This document shows positions 1-10,376 of a stretch of 64,000 bases of DNA, piece after piece. The DNA comes from Chromobotia macracanthus (taxonomy: Eukaryota > Chordata > Actinopteri > Cypriniformes > Botiidae), in the NCBI GenBank assembly GCA_036877525.1, contig JAZGTH010000007.1:2219501-2283500 (forward strand). The letters are read 5' to 3'. Made by a program: the position numbers and the translations under genes. The notes below the pieces were generated by a model. It saw only the letters and a list, made by a program, of their open reading frames with translations. It was not told where the DNA came from and ran no database searches. Position 1 is the stretch's first letter, and each line of letters begins with the position of its first letter.

Positions 1-195
1 CTTTGGCATTTCAGGGGGAATAAGCAACATCTCCTTTTTACTAGTGACCTGTTGCTTAGTGGCTAGCATTTCCTGGTATCTCACATCAGCTTCTTCTTCC
101 ATCTGAGCCCCTTCATCATGCGTGGGCTTTCGTATACGTGCATGATCAACAGCTGCAAGCACAGTGGCCACAGCCTCTGCCTTTTTCCCATCACC
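1..195 (-). CDS. ttn: titin Z-repeat exon, cut by the window edge
   Basis: An open phase-0 exon after a TTGCCAG acceptor at 196-198. It begins GDGKKAEAVATVLAAVDHAR, a second Z-repeat core like GKKAEAVATVVAAVDQAR in mammals. It reads open to base 1, so its donor lies outside the window. The intron upstream (196-1041) holds one copy of a short inverted-repeat element. Confidence 0.92.
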
Positions 196-3100
196 CTGGC
201 AAGAGCAATCATGATCATTATATTGCACCTTAGTATAGACAGAATCCAGATCCATCTTAAAATACAGATGTTGCCCTTAAACACAAAAAAAAGAAGGTGC
301 TCTGCAAAACAAAGCAAAAATGAATGGAGGAAGGATGATCTGAACTTCAGACAGCCTGCTCCTTATAGTCAGCATGTGTGTGGCAGAGGAGGTATGGGCA
401 AGTGTTGTTATGAGATCTTAAGAGGATTATAACACAATATCTCTCAGTAGCATGTACCATAACTGCCATGAATGGTGTGATTTGTCATGACGATGAATAA
501 TATAAAGAAAAGAAATTAAAAGCGGCTAATTTTAATTATTATACCATAAATAAAATATAGGAAGGAGTCAAGGAGAAAATTAGCTGTTTTATTAATAATC
601 ATTTGAAATCCAATGTAAAGCTGCAATCCATAACTTTTGCCTCTGTACCACCAGCTCTGTTTGAAACATAAAATTGCAGGGTACTTGTGGAGTTATTGGA
701 TAATAATTTTGATAACTCCACTGGATGACAAGTTTAAATTCTAAACAACTGCTGTAAATCAGACTACAAACACGGCACCATCTACACTACCTGAACACGC
801 AAAATAGTAGCCAGATCTTATTTTTTCTGTTTACAGACAGGTATTTCGCATGAAATCACATGGTTCAGAGATCATATTAAAAACTGATCTGTCATGTGCT
901 TGCTCAATAACGTTTTTTCATTTTTAACCAAAAAGGTACGGATTGCAGCTATAAGATATTAGCCAGTATAAGACGCAATTAAGTTAGTATAAGGCTTTAG
1001 AAGGGTGGCTATAACTAATACATTATTCTACAAGATTCTACCTCTGCAGCTGATGAGATTGCATCCAAGGAACTCTCACTAGTGCTTGAAACTTCAATAT
1101 TGATTTTATGAGTCATCACAGATGTGATAGATTCCTCTTTGATTTCTTTATGCAAAACCTATGAAGATGTTTGGAAAATCACCAAGTGTTTTCTTGAAAA
1201 GTAGTTTATATTTGAAAAGGGGGAAAAGATGAAGTGAAAAGGTAATGATGGGTGAAAAAAAATGTGGCAGTCAATTCTTTTTTTCCCAGAAAAAACAAAA
1301 CTGATTTTGTGGAGTCAGTGGAAACACAAATATGGGAGGGCATGAGGTTTGGATGGGTGACCACAGCACTGAATGACCAAACTACCTGATCTTTTTGAGA
1401 CGCAATTTGTACTGCAGTTATGTTGGTTTCAGCACTGGGCTGTTCTACAGAGCCACTGAGGGGCCCACGACTACGAGCCTGGTCCACTGCTGCCACCACA
1501 GTGGCAACAGCAATGATTTTCTCATCCATGTGTGGCTGTTCCTTTATCACATGCAAGTAGAATTAGTTTGCAAAATATAATTACAATTACAACTTAGAGC
1601 TCCCAATTATTACAAACATAAATAACTGAAAGAAATGGACAGAAAGTGGCACCACTGAGATGATTTTCTCATTTCTAACATGGTTATATTTAATGCGTGC
1701 TTCTTAGGAAATTCTTTACCTCTTTGACAACTCCAACTTGTTGTTGAATAGCAGCAGAACCCTCCCAACGCTGCTCCATCTGAACTCGAGTGGTGGTCAT
1801 CTGGACCTTCGTTGCTGCTGCTGCTGCCATCATGCTTTTGTAGCTGGCCTCGGAAACATAGCCTGCCTGCTTCCATGGAGGCAGAACCTCAGTGGCCTGT
1901 GTGACTTGTTTGCGAGTCATCACAGGGGACTTAACTGGTCTGATTGGGGAAACAGACAGTCTCGTAGAAGGAGACACAGCTCTGAAATAAAACAGAAACG
2001 CAAGTTATGAACAAGACTTTGGGTTAATATGAGCTATAGCTCTGCTGAATACTATTAGAATTTTCATAAAGGTGCAGTCAGTATGTTTTTGTTAATGCCC
2101 CGATGGCTCTAATCCATCGCAGTGGTGCTTGGTTTCATACTGACACCTATAGATGTGAATCCATGAAGTTGAGATAATAACTGCAGACACATTACACCAG
2201 AGCAGTGTTTATTTTGTGTTTTCCTCCTGTGCTTTTCCTGAATCTCATACAACAAACAGACATTCTTGTACACATTACCTGACAGGAGTGGGCGTCGGAC
2301 CCTTAACATGTCTCACAGGAGAGGGGGACTGTTGCCGGGCACCTGCCACTTTAGTCAATTGTGAAGGGGGGGATTTGGAGGTTGGTTTAGGGGGCACACG
2401 GGGTGGTGTCTTATGTGCCAGCTGCTGGGTCACAACCCCACCCTCTACTTGCATCTCCATCATGGCTGTTGCCTCATAGCGAGCCTCCATTTTCTGTTAA
2501 AAGATCATAACAATGACTTGATCAAACGGCCTATGGAGCAAAAAGTCTCAAATTGTATGGAAAACCTAACAAGCTTGTTGTTTGTTGAGAGTTTGGATAA
2601 CCTTCTCCACTCTAGTCTGACGGGTCTGTGAAATCTGAGAGGTGGAAATGACTGTCTTTGGCTTCTTCGCAGGTATGGCTTCCTCTTCACCTGTAGATTA
2701 TGATAGAAATACAGGATGAGGCATCTATTTTGATACTTGTTTAACTCTGTTATTCTAATTTCAATTAGTCATTTAAAGCAGCTAACATTTGAACCTGAAG
2801 CATTTTCACTAGCTGCCTCGGGTTGTTTTTCGCTAAAAATCTTACCCTGAACAAGCAACTCAGCAGTCGAGGTAGCACGTCCGCTGCTGTTAGAAGCACT
2901 GACAGAATAAGTTCCAGAATCTTCTGGGAAGGCTTCGGCAATCAACAAACTGTAAAGGTCTCCTTCCTGAACAATCTGAAAGTCAGCAGAGCTTTGAATC
3001 TCAGCTCCCTCTCTGTAGAACTTCACCACAGGTGTAGGGATTCCTGTAACTCGAACATCCAGTCTCACTTTGCTTCCTTGTCTCACGGTCATACTTTGTA

Positions 3101-4729
3101 GTCTTTGAATGAAGTTTGGTGGTGCAGTTTCAGCTGAAATAAATAGCCCGGTGAAATAAAACTTCATTTCTGAATGACATTTACATTGCAAATATTAGTA
3201 ACGTGGCTGTACGCTTTTACTGTTACCCGTTCTTTAGGGTGGCTCACGAAACACAGCACCAATGTATATCCAAACTCTGTATAAGTAACAGCTATTTCTT
3301 TATGAGGGGAGCAATTAATAACATATGTAGTATGTATTAAGTGCATACTACAAATGTAGTACTGGTTTACATCCCGAAATAATTCATAACACCAACTGGT
3401 TCAGTAAACCACCTTTATCATTGGATTTTACACGTTTGTAGTCATTAAAGCAGAATGAATAACTTAGCTAAAGCAGCCAACTTTGATAAGTAAAACCATA
3501 ACAATGGCTAATAACAAATGAGCCGTTTTCTTGCAACTGCACGGTCCCTGGACGGCTAGTAAAGGTCACAAATCGCTCGTTTGAGCCTAAGAAGGGAGGA
3601 CACTTGAACCCAGGCTGTTATTCACCTGTAACCAGCAGTTCAGCGGTGCTTGTGGCTTGTCCAGCTCCGTTGGTGGCTCTGACTGAAAATCGTCCGCTGT
3701 GCGCGGCTGTCACGGCGGGGATCATCAGAACAGCGCGGCCGTCGCTGAACGAGATCTGGGCGCCGGGCAGCGCGGCGGCGGTGAGAACCTGGCCATCACG
3801 AAACCAGCTCACCTCAGGAACTGGATTACCTGTGGAGAGAAGTTCACCTCTCATCTACTGCTCCTCAAGATGAGACCTCCTTCATGGTAGGTCAAGTGCT
3901 ATAGTCATTGTTTACGGTGACGGACTCGTTGAAACGTTCGCGGTCAACCTGAGGGAAACGGAGCGGCTGATGTCGGGGGCTTGAGAGATGTTTCTAACAT
4001 GGTTTCATTTCTAATTAAAGTTGTGAGAAATAGTCACGGGGGTGCTATCGTTCGTATTGAATGGAAAATGCACAAATAGTATTTGTATAAATAGCACATT
4101 TTAAATGCAATGCCAAGTAAAAGCAAACTTCTGTTGAAAAATCGCATGAAATCACACAGCTGGAGTTTCGTGACCTTGTCCACATTTGTTAGCTTTACAT
4201 CCCTGCTAATAAAATGTGTACTTCTCGTTGACGAAACTAACTTATAACTAATGTAATATAATATAATATAACTTAACTAACTTAGTGGATATGCAGATGT
4301 AAAATGTACAGTCTTTCCCTTCCAGAAAAATGGACCAAAAATATTGATGTCTCCTTATGATTTATGTCCAACCAATATCTCTAAAATAACCAAGTCCCTC
4401 CCCAACACTACATATGCAGCCACCTTGAAAGTAGGTTGATGGCTGGCACATATGTAGAGCCTATTGGCTATTTTTATTTTAAATAAGAAAATATGTTATC
4501 ATGGGACATAAAATTGCACTCCTTAAACAATTTCGTGGGATCTTTTACACTCAGCTGTACAACAGTCAGCTTATGGTCTTCAGCGCTATAGAGTTAAACA
4601 CTGGGGTAATGGGATAGCAAAGTGGGAAACGTTCTTACCACTAACTTGAGCCTCGAACGTTGCAGCACTACCCTCAAGTGCCACAACGCTCTGAAGCGGC
4701 TGTGTAAATGTTGGTGCCTTTGTTGCCAT
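1..4729 (-). CDS. ttn: titin, N-terminal part (partial gene)
   Basis: Giant sarcomeric protein; this part is the Z-disc anchor. Coding exons from 5' to 3': 4639-4729, 3626-3829, 2846-3133, 2602-2690, 2279-2493, 1720-1981, 1386-1541, 1042-1158 and 195 to beyond the left edge, about 539 residues in the window. The start codon at 4729 sits in a strong Kozak context (CCACCATGG) just after a CTCTAG acceptor. The protein opens MATKAPTFTQPLQSVV, almost the same as the vertebrate titin N-terminus, then gives the Z1 and Z2 Ig domains, a Ser/Thr-Pro-rich linker and Z-repeats. Phases are consistent (1,1,1,0,2,0,0,0). The acceptor of the 1386-1541 exon is weak (AAAG at 1541 or CAG at 1535). Teleosts have two titin paralogues, and I cannot tell which one this is. 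Confidence 0.97.
617..955. mobile_element. short inverted-terminal DNA element, copy 1 (titin intron)
   Basis: The left end reads AGCTGCAATCCATAACTTTT and the right end (reverse complement) TAGCTGCAATCCGTACCTTT, so the termini are inverted repeats of about 20 bases. No coding capacity. A second copy lies at 5357-5612 and a diverged piece at about 35490-35750. It looks like a non-autonomous DNA transposon (MITE). Confidence 0.65.
1042..2690 (-). CDS. ttn: titin Z-disc linker and first Z-repeat exons
   Basis: Exons 2602-2690, 2279-2493, 1720-1981, 1386-1541 and 1042-1158. They encode the region between Z2 and the Z-repeats. SP/TP motifs (QQSPSPVRHV, TPTPVR, VSPIRPVKSP) resemble the proline-directed phosphorylation sites of mammalian titin. 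The PPWKQAGYV and EQRWEG motifs are conserved. AVATVVAAVDQAR at 1386-1541 is the core of a Z-repeat, which in mammals binds the alpha-actinin C-terminus. The exon at 1042-1158 (39 residues, Ser/Glu-rich) has no repeat core and is divergent. The donor of 2602-2690 (AAG/GTTATC) is weak. Confidence 0.9.
2846..3133 (-). CDS. ttn: titin Ig domain Z2 exon
   Basis: A single exon, phase 1 at both ends, encoding the second Ig domain, from ETAPPNFIQRLQSMTVRQGS to the STAELLVQG end. The strand F/G motif is EDSGTYSVSASNSSGRA, and the core Trp is replaced by Phe (VVKFYREG), as in other vertebrate titin Z2 domains. Acceptor TTTCAG and donor CAGG/GTAAG are both strong. Confidence 0.95.
3626..4729 (-). CDS. 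ttn: titin Ig domain Z1 (two exons)
   Basis: Residues 1 to about 98, encoded by 4639-4729 and 3626-3829 with a phase-1 intron between SG and NPVPEVSWFRDG. I-set Ig features are visible: PTFTQPLQ in strand A, the core Trp in EVSWFRDG, and the strand F/G pattern HSGRFSVRATNGAGQA. In characterised titins, Z1 together with Z2 is clamped by telethonin (TCAP) at the Z-disc edge. The position of the split inside the fold agrees with vertebrate titin as I know it. Confidence 0.95.
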
Positions 4730-5356
4730 GGTGGAAGGCACCCTAGAGGAAGACATAGAATAAAGTCGCAATTAACCAAATTCAAAAAACACAAAAGATA
4801 AACACTGTATTTTTAGTTGCTTTAAAATTAACTAAAGGGTGGGGTGATCCCTGACCAGCTGGTTGAAGGCTGGTTGGCCCATCACCTGGGAAATCATTTG
4901 GTGTTAGGCCAAAAATTTGGGCTTCATATCAGCTGACAGCTTATAGACATGACAGTAACAACTGGAGCCTGTGGCATCCTATGGGGTCTTTTTCTTGCAT
5001 GACACATAATTCAGAATAGCTCTCCAGTTAAAACATATACTTGGTCTGACGGACCTGTATCATCAGATCGTCTGTACATGTTCCTATACATCATTATTCA
5101 CCATTGACTCAAACCAAACACTACTAAATAGTTAACACCTACAAATGTAAATCTTCTTTACTTTTTTGTCATGGTAATTTAAAGCCCACACACTCATCAT
5201 TAAGGATGATCAAATATACATTTTAATGTATATTTAAATAGACATTTAAATATTGGAAAATGTAATTGAGAAAGAGGGCTGGTTTATAATTAGAATTAAG
5301 ATTGGCTGACAGGAACTGCTAGCCTCATGACCTTTAAAAACAGGTAGAGTAACATT

Positions 5357-5612
5357 AAAGGTGCAATCTGTAACTTTTGCCTCTCTATCACCATCTCTGT
5401 TTGAAATGTTTCTTTACATACTTTTCTTTGCCTATGTTTAAGTTGAATGAAGCCTGACTTTTTCTGGGAAATTGGATCTAACATCTCAAATTATAAATCT
5501 TTATAAACGTACCATTGTAAATCAGTGTAAGGTTTTGAACACTGATTTGTTATGTACATGATCAATATATGTTTTTATTTTTAACCAAAAAAGTTATGGA
5601 TTGCAACTTTAA
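5357..5612. mobile_element. short inverted-terminal DNA element, copy 2 (titin intron 1)
   Basis: Same family as 617-955. Left end AAAGGTGCAATCTGTAACTT, right end reverse complement AAAGTTGCAATCCATAACTT, with shared interior words (CTTTTGCCTCT, CTCTGTTTGAAA). It lies in the 1.76 kb titin intron 1. Confidence 0.65.
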
Positions 5613-6133
5613 GTGAAATAAAGATTCTTGTAATTCATATGTAAATAATTCATTGTTAAAGGAACTGACGTGAACTCCACAGCTACCATAAAATAAAAAA
5701 TAAAATCATCATTCAAAATCATTCAAATTAATCCAGACAAATCACCTTATCGACATGTTTCACGTTTACCGTCTCTATATTGTTATTTAAGATAAGCGCC
5801 TAAATTTTAGACCATTACTTGGTCTAAAATATTAGACCATAAGATAAATCATTTAAGCTAATTAAAAGAATATATTTTAACTTTCCATTAACAATTTCTT
5901 ATAGCAAGAAGTCACAGGTACAGCCAGTATCAAAAACTATACATCATTTTTCAACAAGTTCTTTTTGACATACATGATTAATCACCTTCAAGAACCAAAC
6001 TGAAAACATCTGACTTGAGATTTTTAAAATAGTAAGTCTGAATTTTCTGGAGACTAACTTATTGAAGATAATCAGTTTACACTGCAATTAACAACCTAAG
6101 CAAACTAGAACCCAGGGTCACAAAAGGCAGCCT

Positions 6134-6143
6134 CTAAAAATAG
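6134..6143. promoter_or_regulatory. MEF2-type site in titin intron 1
   Basis: CTAAAAATAG is an exact match to the MEF2 consensus YTAWWWWTAR. It lies in intron 1, about 360 bases downstream of the exon 1 donor. CAGCTG E-boxes occur nearby at about 6239 and 6608. This fits an intronic muscle enhancer, but a single motif can occur by chance. Confidence 0.4.
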
Positions 6144-6500
6144 TCAGGACTAAGCTTGATTGACAGTCACCATGTGGCACATAACTGGAGGTGCAACTGA
6201 TAGCTCTGCTGCTGATTCCCTTAAAAAGACATCATGGTCCAGCTGAGACACCGCTCTAATGCTATCACAGGCTATTCTGGGCTTTACTAAAACCATAGCA
6301 CCATTTAATAACCTTCAGAAATGAAAAGCCAAAATCAGGAATATTCATTCAAATTGTTCAGCACAAGTTCCCTTTTTACTAAACTTTTTAGAGAGAACAT
6401 CAACTTTAACATTGGCACTTTATTGTTAGAATCACACAACAAAGCATCAGTAGAAAGCACTGCACTGGCACATGGGTACAAGAGCACAAAGCGTACTTAC

Positions 6501-6722
6501 TTGTATCCACAAGAGTGCCTTGAATTCAAGGGACGAAGCCCAAAGGGTTTTGTCTTCTGAAAAAGTCCTTATCCAGATTTGATTTCAGAAAACAACTGTG
6601 TGAGAACAGCTGAGCCTCGAAATCTCCCAAAAAACAAAACTACACAGGGTCTTAGCCGTGTAGTTTTGCTTTTTCCCTTGCAATCCCTACACCCGAGGCG
6701 AGGCTGGGAATGCTCCAACTGC
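6501..6722 (-). other. ttn: titin noncoding exon 1 (5' UTR)
   Basis: Predicted from a TATA box about 30 bases upstream and a near-perfect donor, ACAA/GTAAGTAC, at 6500. The start is an estimate from TATA spacing. Vertebrate titin begins with a noncoding exon, and the next exon (4742-4639) carries the start codon just after its acceptor, so a noncoding leader exon is required. The exon contains a strong stem-loop at 6628-6675. Confidence 0.6.
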
Positions 6723-6748
6723 TCAGAAGTGTTAACTTGGTGGTTTTA

Positions 6749-6803
6749 CTTTATATACCCCTCGACTGATGAGCATCATCACTACATTGCCATGCCCCAT
6801 TGG
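6749..6803 (-). promoter_or_regulatory. ttn: titin core promoter (TATA and CCAAT boxes)
   Basis: On the minus strand TATATAAAG occupies 6749-6757 and a CCAAT box in GGCCAATGGGG lies at 6799-6803. If transcription starts near 6722, these sit at about -30 and -80, the classical positions. Both are upstream of a good donor at 6500. A GC-rich stretch (GCCTCGCCTCGGG) follows at 6689-6701. Confidence 0.6.
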
Positions 6804-7606
6804 CCATCCCCCTTGAGGCATCATGGGAGGTGGCGGCCATTTTATGCAACCTCACACCTGTCACCCACTTTACTCAACACAACCCAGGACACATTATCAC
6901 AGGGTGGCCTAAAACCCCCCTCCCACCACTTCCATCACCTTTTAAAAAAAAACAGGAAAATGCCCTTTATGAAGTGAGAAACCCCCATTTTATCTCATAA
7001 ATTAATCAGTCACTGTAAGAACATGAATGATCCCCAATAAGCAAAGAACCAAATGGGGGAGAAGGGCTGTCACTGTCACTCAGGCTTACCCCCTGCCCAT
7101 TACACATGATACAGATGAGATAAACGTCTCCAGAGCAGATCACAAGATGGTGTTTACCCATCTGCTTGTCCTTCATTTATCTGTAGAGTAAGGCAGGAGT
7201 GACCCATATCATTTTTACAACAGAAATGAAATGATCCTGAATGGTATCCTGTTGGTTTGAAGCTAACTAAAATTGACGGGAGAAACCATGTTAAAGATAG
7301 GCAATGACACGTAAGAGTGGAATGTATGACTAGTTGTGAGAAGATAAGTGTTAACTTTAGTTAGACTAGAATCTACTGTGATGACTAAATTTGATACTTA
7401 TAAGTTGCTTGTAATTATGGTAAGTAGTTATTAGGAAGACAAAAAATGAATTAAATCTTAAAATTATTCTTTACTGTGGGGGCTATTATTATTATATATT
7501 ATTATTATTATATATTATGTTTATTGATGAATTTATTGACTTTCTTCAAGGACTTTTATTCAAAGACTGAACAACAACTTATCCACAACATTTTTAGTTG
7601 TATATT
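6804..7606. other. gap between titin promoter and CCDC141 distal 3' end
   Basis: No gene seen. The part next to the titin promoter (6804-7000) holds AT- and C-rich blocks that may be proximal promoter. An ATT microsatellite lies at 7483-7517. Confidence 0.5.
7483..7517. repeat. ATT/TA microsatellite
   Basis: Imperfect run of TATTATTATTATA units. No other content. Confidence 0.8.
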
Positions 7607-7612
7607 TTTATT
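7607..7612 (-). terminator. distal CCDC141 polyadenylation signal (candidate)
   Basis: AATAAA on the minus strand, about 270 bases after the stop codon of the exon at 7876-8022. It would end the transcript that uses the two downstream exons. Confidence 0.35.
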
Positions 7613-7875
7613 TAGAATGTAAATGTAACAAAAATGTATTTAGAGATTCAGTGCTTTGTAATACAAATCACAAAAAATTCAAATGTGTTTCTCAGTAATA
7701 ACTGAGGGAAGAAAACCACACAGTCATCAATTCTAAAGAATTTGTAAAGAATTATAATTATAGGACTGGTGAACCCCAAAGTCTTTCTGGATCGTTTTAG
7801 GCATACCACGAGTGGTCTTTATGATGACTTTTTTGACATCTGTTGAAAAGAATATATTGATGGTAATTATTTTTA

Positions 7876-8836
7876 CTATTGTTTTTTAGGTTTGGTTTTG
7901 GCATTATGTACCCTCACAGTACCCTCATCCTTCTTCTGAGTCATCATACAAACAGACAATCTAAAATGTGATGCATCAACACTTTGTGCAGATGAAACTG
8001 TAGGATCTTTGTTCTTCAGACTCTGTATGGAAATACAGATATGAATAAGCATCACATATAATAGAAAGGTTATACTCACACACTGGTGGATATATCATTG
8101 CAAACTCAACATACTGGACATAAAGGGAGTGTACAAAATCTGAAATTAATGTACATTTTTACTTAAAGGTAGGATTGGTAATTTTTATAGAGGCTAGCCA
8201 TAACAAGCTAACTTAGAAAGCATAAGATCACACTCTTCTTTTTGCTCTCCAAAGCCACAGGCCAAATACAATGATTGGATATACATTTTATGGTCCTGTG
8301 CCATCCACATAACAAATAAAAACATTTATATCTTAGACCACTTGATTTAGTGATTGCTATCAGGCTGTGAAGAAACTTTGATCCAGCATAACAAAAATGT
8401 TTTCAAAACAAAAAATTGCCTACACTGCCTTTAAATCATGCTAATATAAATCAAATTTAAACAAAAATAATGTTTTGTTTATCAATCTTTAATGTCATGT
8501 CAGCATCAATAGCTATTGGCTAATAATGAATTAAATAATAATAAAATTATGCACAAAAGGAGCATTTCCACTAAGAGTAGTCTCAACCTTTAGGCCCCAC
8601 TATACAAGTTATAAATTAAAGAGAGAGAAAGAGGGAGAGGTGTGTGTGTAAACTACAACCTGATGTATACTGTATGGATATATATATTGTTTCACTCACT
8701 TGGTTCACACCACATGCTGCAACATTAGTATCCTTCAGAAAGAGCACTTGAGGATAAGTACAGTGTGAGCTGAGGTCCTCTTCCACTAATACAGTTTCCT
8801 CCAGACTGGAGAGAAAGTGTGGAGTGACCCTATGCA
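7876..8836 (-). CDS. candidate alternative last exons of CCDC141 (second Ig-like tail)
   Basis: Two exon-like segments downstream of the CCDC141 stop. The first is 8836-8700 (acceptor TTCTCAG, donor CAA/GTGAGT); the second is 8022-7876 (acceptor CATACAG, ends in TAG). The first begins in phase 1 and ends in phase 0, and the second is phase 0. They fit a donor hidden inside the last CCDC141 exon (AAAG/GTAACA at 10478, phase 1), giving a frame-consistent protein of about 1732 aa. The 94 added residues resemble a worn I-set Ig domain: TPHFLSSLEETVLVEEDL, then LFLKD, then KDEGTVRVHNAK. The core Trp is missing. It could also be a decayed Ig exon pair or chance; transcript data would decide. Confidence 0.45.
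8160..8400. mobile_element. dispersed repeat family C, copy 1
   Basis: Shares AAAGGTAGG..GGCAATTT-type starts, AGCTAACTT.GAAAGCATAAGATC and a TTTTGGCCCTG-like block with copies at 47395-47725 and 59615-59840. No coding capacity; probably a non-autonomous element. This copy lies between the CCDC141 stop and its candidate distal exons, in the intron bounded by 8022 and 8700. Confidence 0.5.
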
Positions 8837-10029
8837 CTGAGAAGATCAGGTTACAGTATAATTTACTGCACTAAACAGAAGAGATGGAAGTAGTCAAATA
8901 GGCATCTCTAATAACCATAGATTCAGACCCCAAATGTCTATGGCTAACAAAGCTTTCATAGTTTAGAAAGTTGTTATACTCCACTCGTGTCTCGTTAATT
9001 GTGCGTTTGTTAAGTGTGCAAACCTTTATTGTTTAATGTTGCACAGAAAAAAACCCTGTAATACTTAAAACACATGATTGAAGTCTAAAGCATTAGAGAG
9101 TGTTGGGAGATCTGTGAAACAGCTGTTTTTCAGAACAGGGTGAGAAATGACAGCCCAGACACCTCTGTGTAGCGACATAGTGGGGAAGCAAAGGTGTAAT
9201 CTGATAGGCCTGACTTATGCTGTGTGATAACAGTAACATGCCAAAGACCAGAAGTCGCCTTTACTTTCCTGCAGTTGAGAAATTTAAGGACAAGGGTCAA
9301 AGGTACACGTGAAATAATTTACTGCAAGTTCAACCATGAATATTGGCAATCATTAAATCATAAACAAACACCAATGCCTTATGATTGAGAACTGGATTTT
9401 TAAAAACACAAACTCTTCAAAAATAAATTATTTAATTGTAAAATGTAGAACACATCTTGTTTCTTTGGAACTGTAACTTTAAATAATGAAAGACCACATT
9501 TCATTACCAATCAACATAATTTTTTGGCATAGTGTAAGATCAAGAAAACATCCATACTACTTATACATATACAGAAAAGCACAAAATGTAGAATAATTCA
9601 GTGTTGACCAGCTTCATGCAAACAAAATATTGTGGTTTTAGTGTTTAATAGTCAAAATAAATATTTGGGTATTTGAGGGATTGTGTTGCTGAACAGTGTT
9701 TTAAATCAATATTGTAGCTTAACATTTATTTGAATGTATGTGAAGGGAATATCTTAGACTGGTCACCATTTCTTACCATCTTTATTCCTTTTAGCCTTTA
9801 CTAGTTCATGATAAATAGCCAGCCAAGACCAGCCAAATTAAAAGAAGAAATATTCCATTATAGTCTCTCATTTAACAAGAGCTCATAAATGCTGCCTGCT
9901 TAACAACTATTAACGAATGAGCAAAATGGTGTTCAAAATGGCAACTATCATATTGTAGTACATGACAACAAAAAGTACTTAAGATCAGCTATCCATGTGC
10001 TGTTATTTTTGTGCTCAAGTATATCACAC
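8837..10029. other. CCDC141 3' flank (candidate last intron)
   Basis: AT-rich DNA with no ORF or exon I can support. A short run with alternating GGCTGGTCTTGGCTGG words near 9815-9840 belongs to a low-complexity fish repeat. If the distal exons are used, this is part of the intron joining 10478 to 8836. Confidence 0.5.
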
Positions 10030-10270
10030 GTCACTTTTTCCACCATCCCAAAGCAAAACTGTTCCGATCTGGGCCAGTTGTCATGGTTACACCATGGGTT
10101 TTTTTGCACCATGGTGCTACACAAAAACTGCTGACAACATGATACTGTAGATATTTTTATTAGTTATTTTTTACTGCAACTTTCCCAACTACTGATAAAC
10201 AAGGGTTACCTCGGAAACTGACAAAAGACCAATTATGAACTGGCCAGATGGTGGAAAAGCACTTTCCATA
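10030..10270. mobile_element. inverted-repeat element in the CCDC141 3' UTR
   Basis: Outer ends are inverted: TTTTCCACCATC..GGGCCAGTT at 10037-10080 against AACTGGCCAGATGGTGGAAAAG at about 10239-10260. About 230 bases with no ORF, so a MITE-like element. It contains the first AATAAA downstream of the CCDC141 membrane-tail stop. Confidence 0.6.
10156..10161 (-). terminator. ccdc141: CCDC141 proximal polyadenylation signal
   Basis: AATAAA on the minus strand, about 215 bases after the stop at 10377. It lies inside the inverted-repeat element at 10030-10270. Confidence 0.5.
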
Positions 10271-10376
10271 CCAAGCACAGTTAACCATGTGCAAACCAGT
10301 GATTATGTAACGTTATGAAACAGTGAAGAATCCACCTCCATGTGCTTGTCCTTGTTTATGTTAATGAATGTGTCCA

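Noticed and set aside
6579..6977. 132-codon plus-strand ORF over the titin promoter
   Set aside because: It is antisense to the predicted first exon and promoter and has no recognisable domain.
9760..9870. A minus-strand exon ending GATG/GTAAGAAATGG, with a short protein-like peptide upstream
   Set aside because: A stop lies about 20 codons upstream with no acceptor, and the sequence contains GGCTGGTCTTGGCTGG words of a low-complexity fish repeat.
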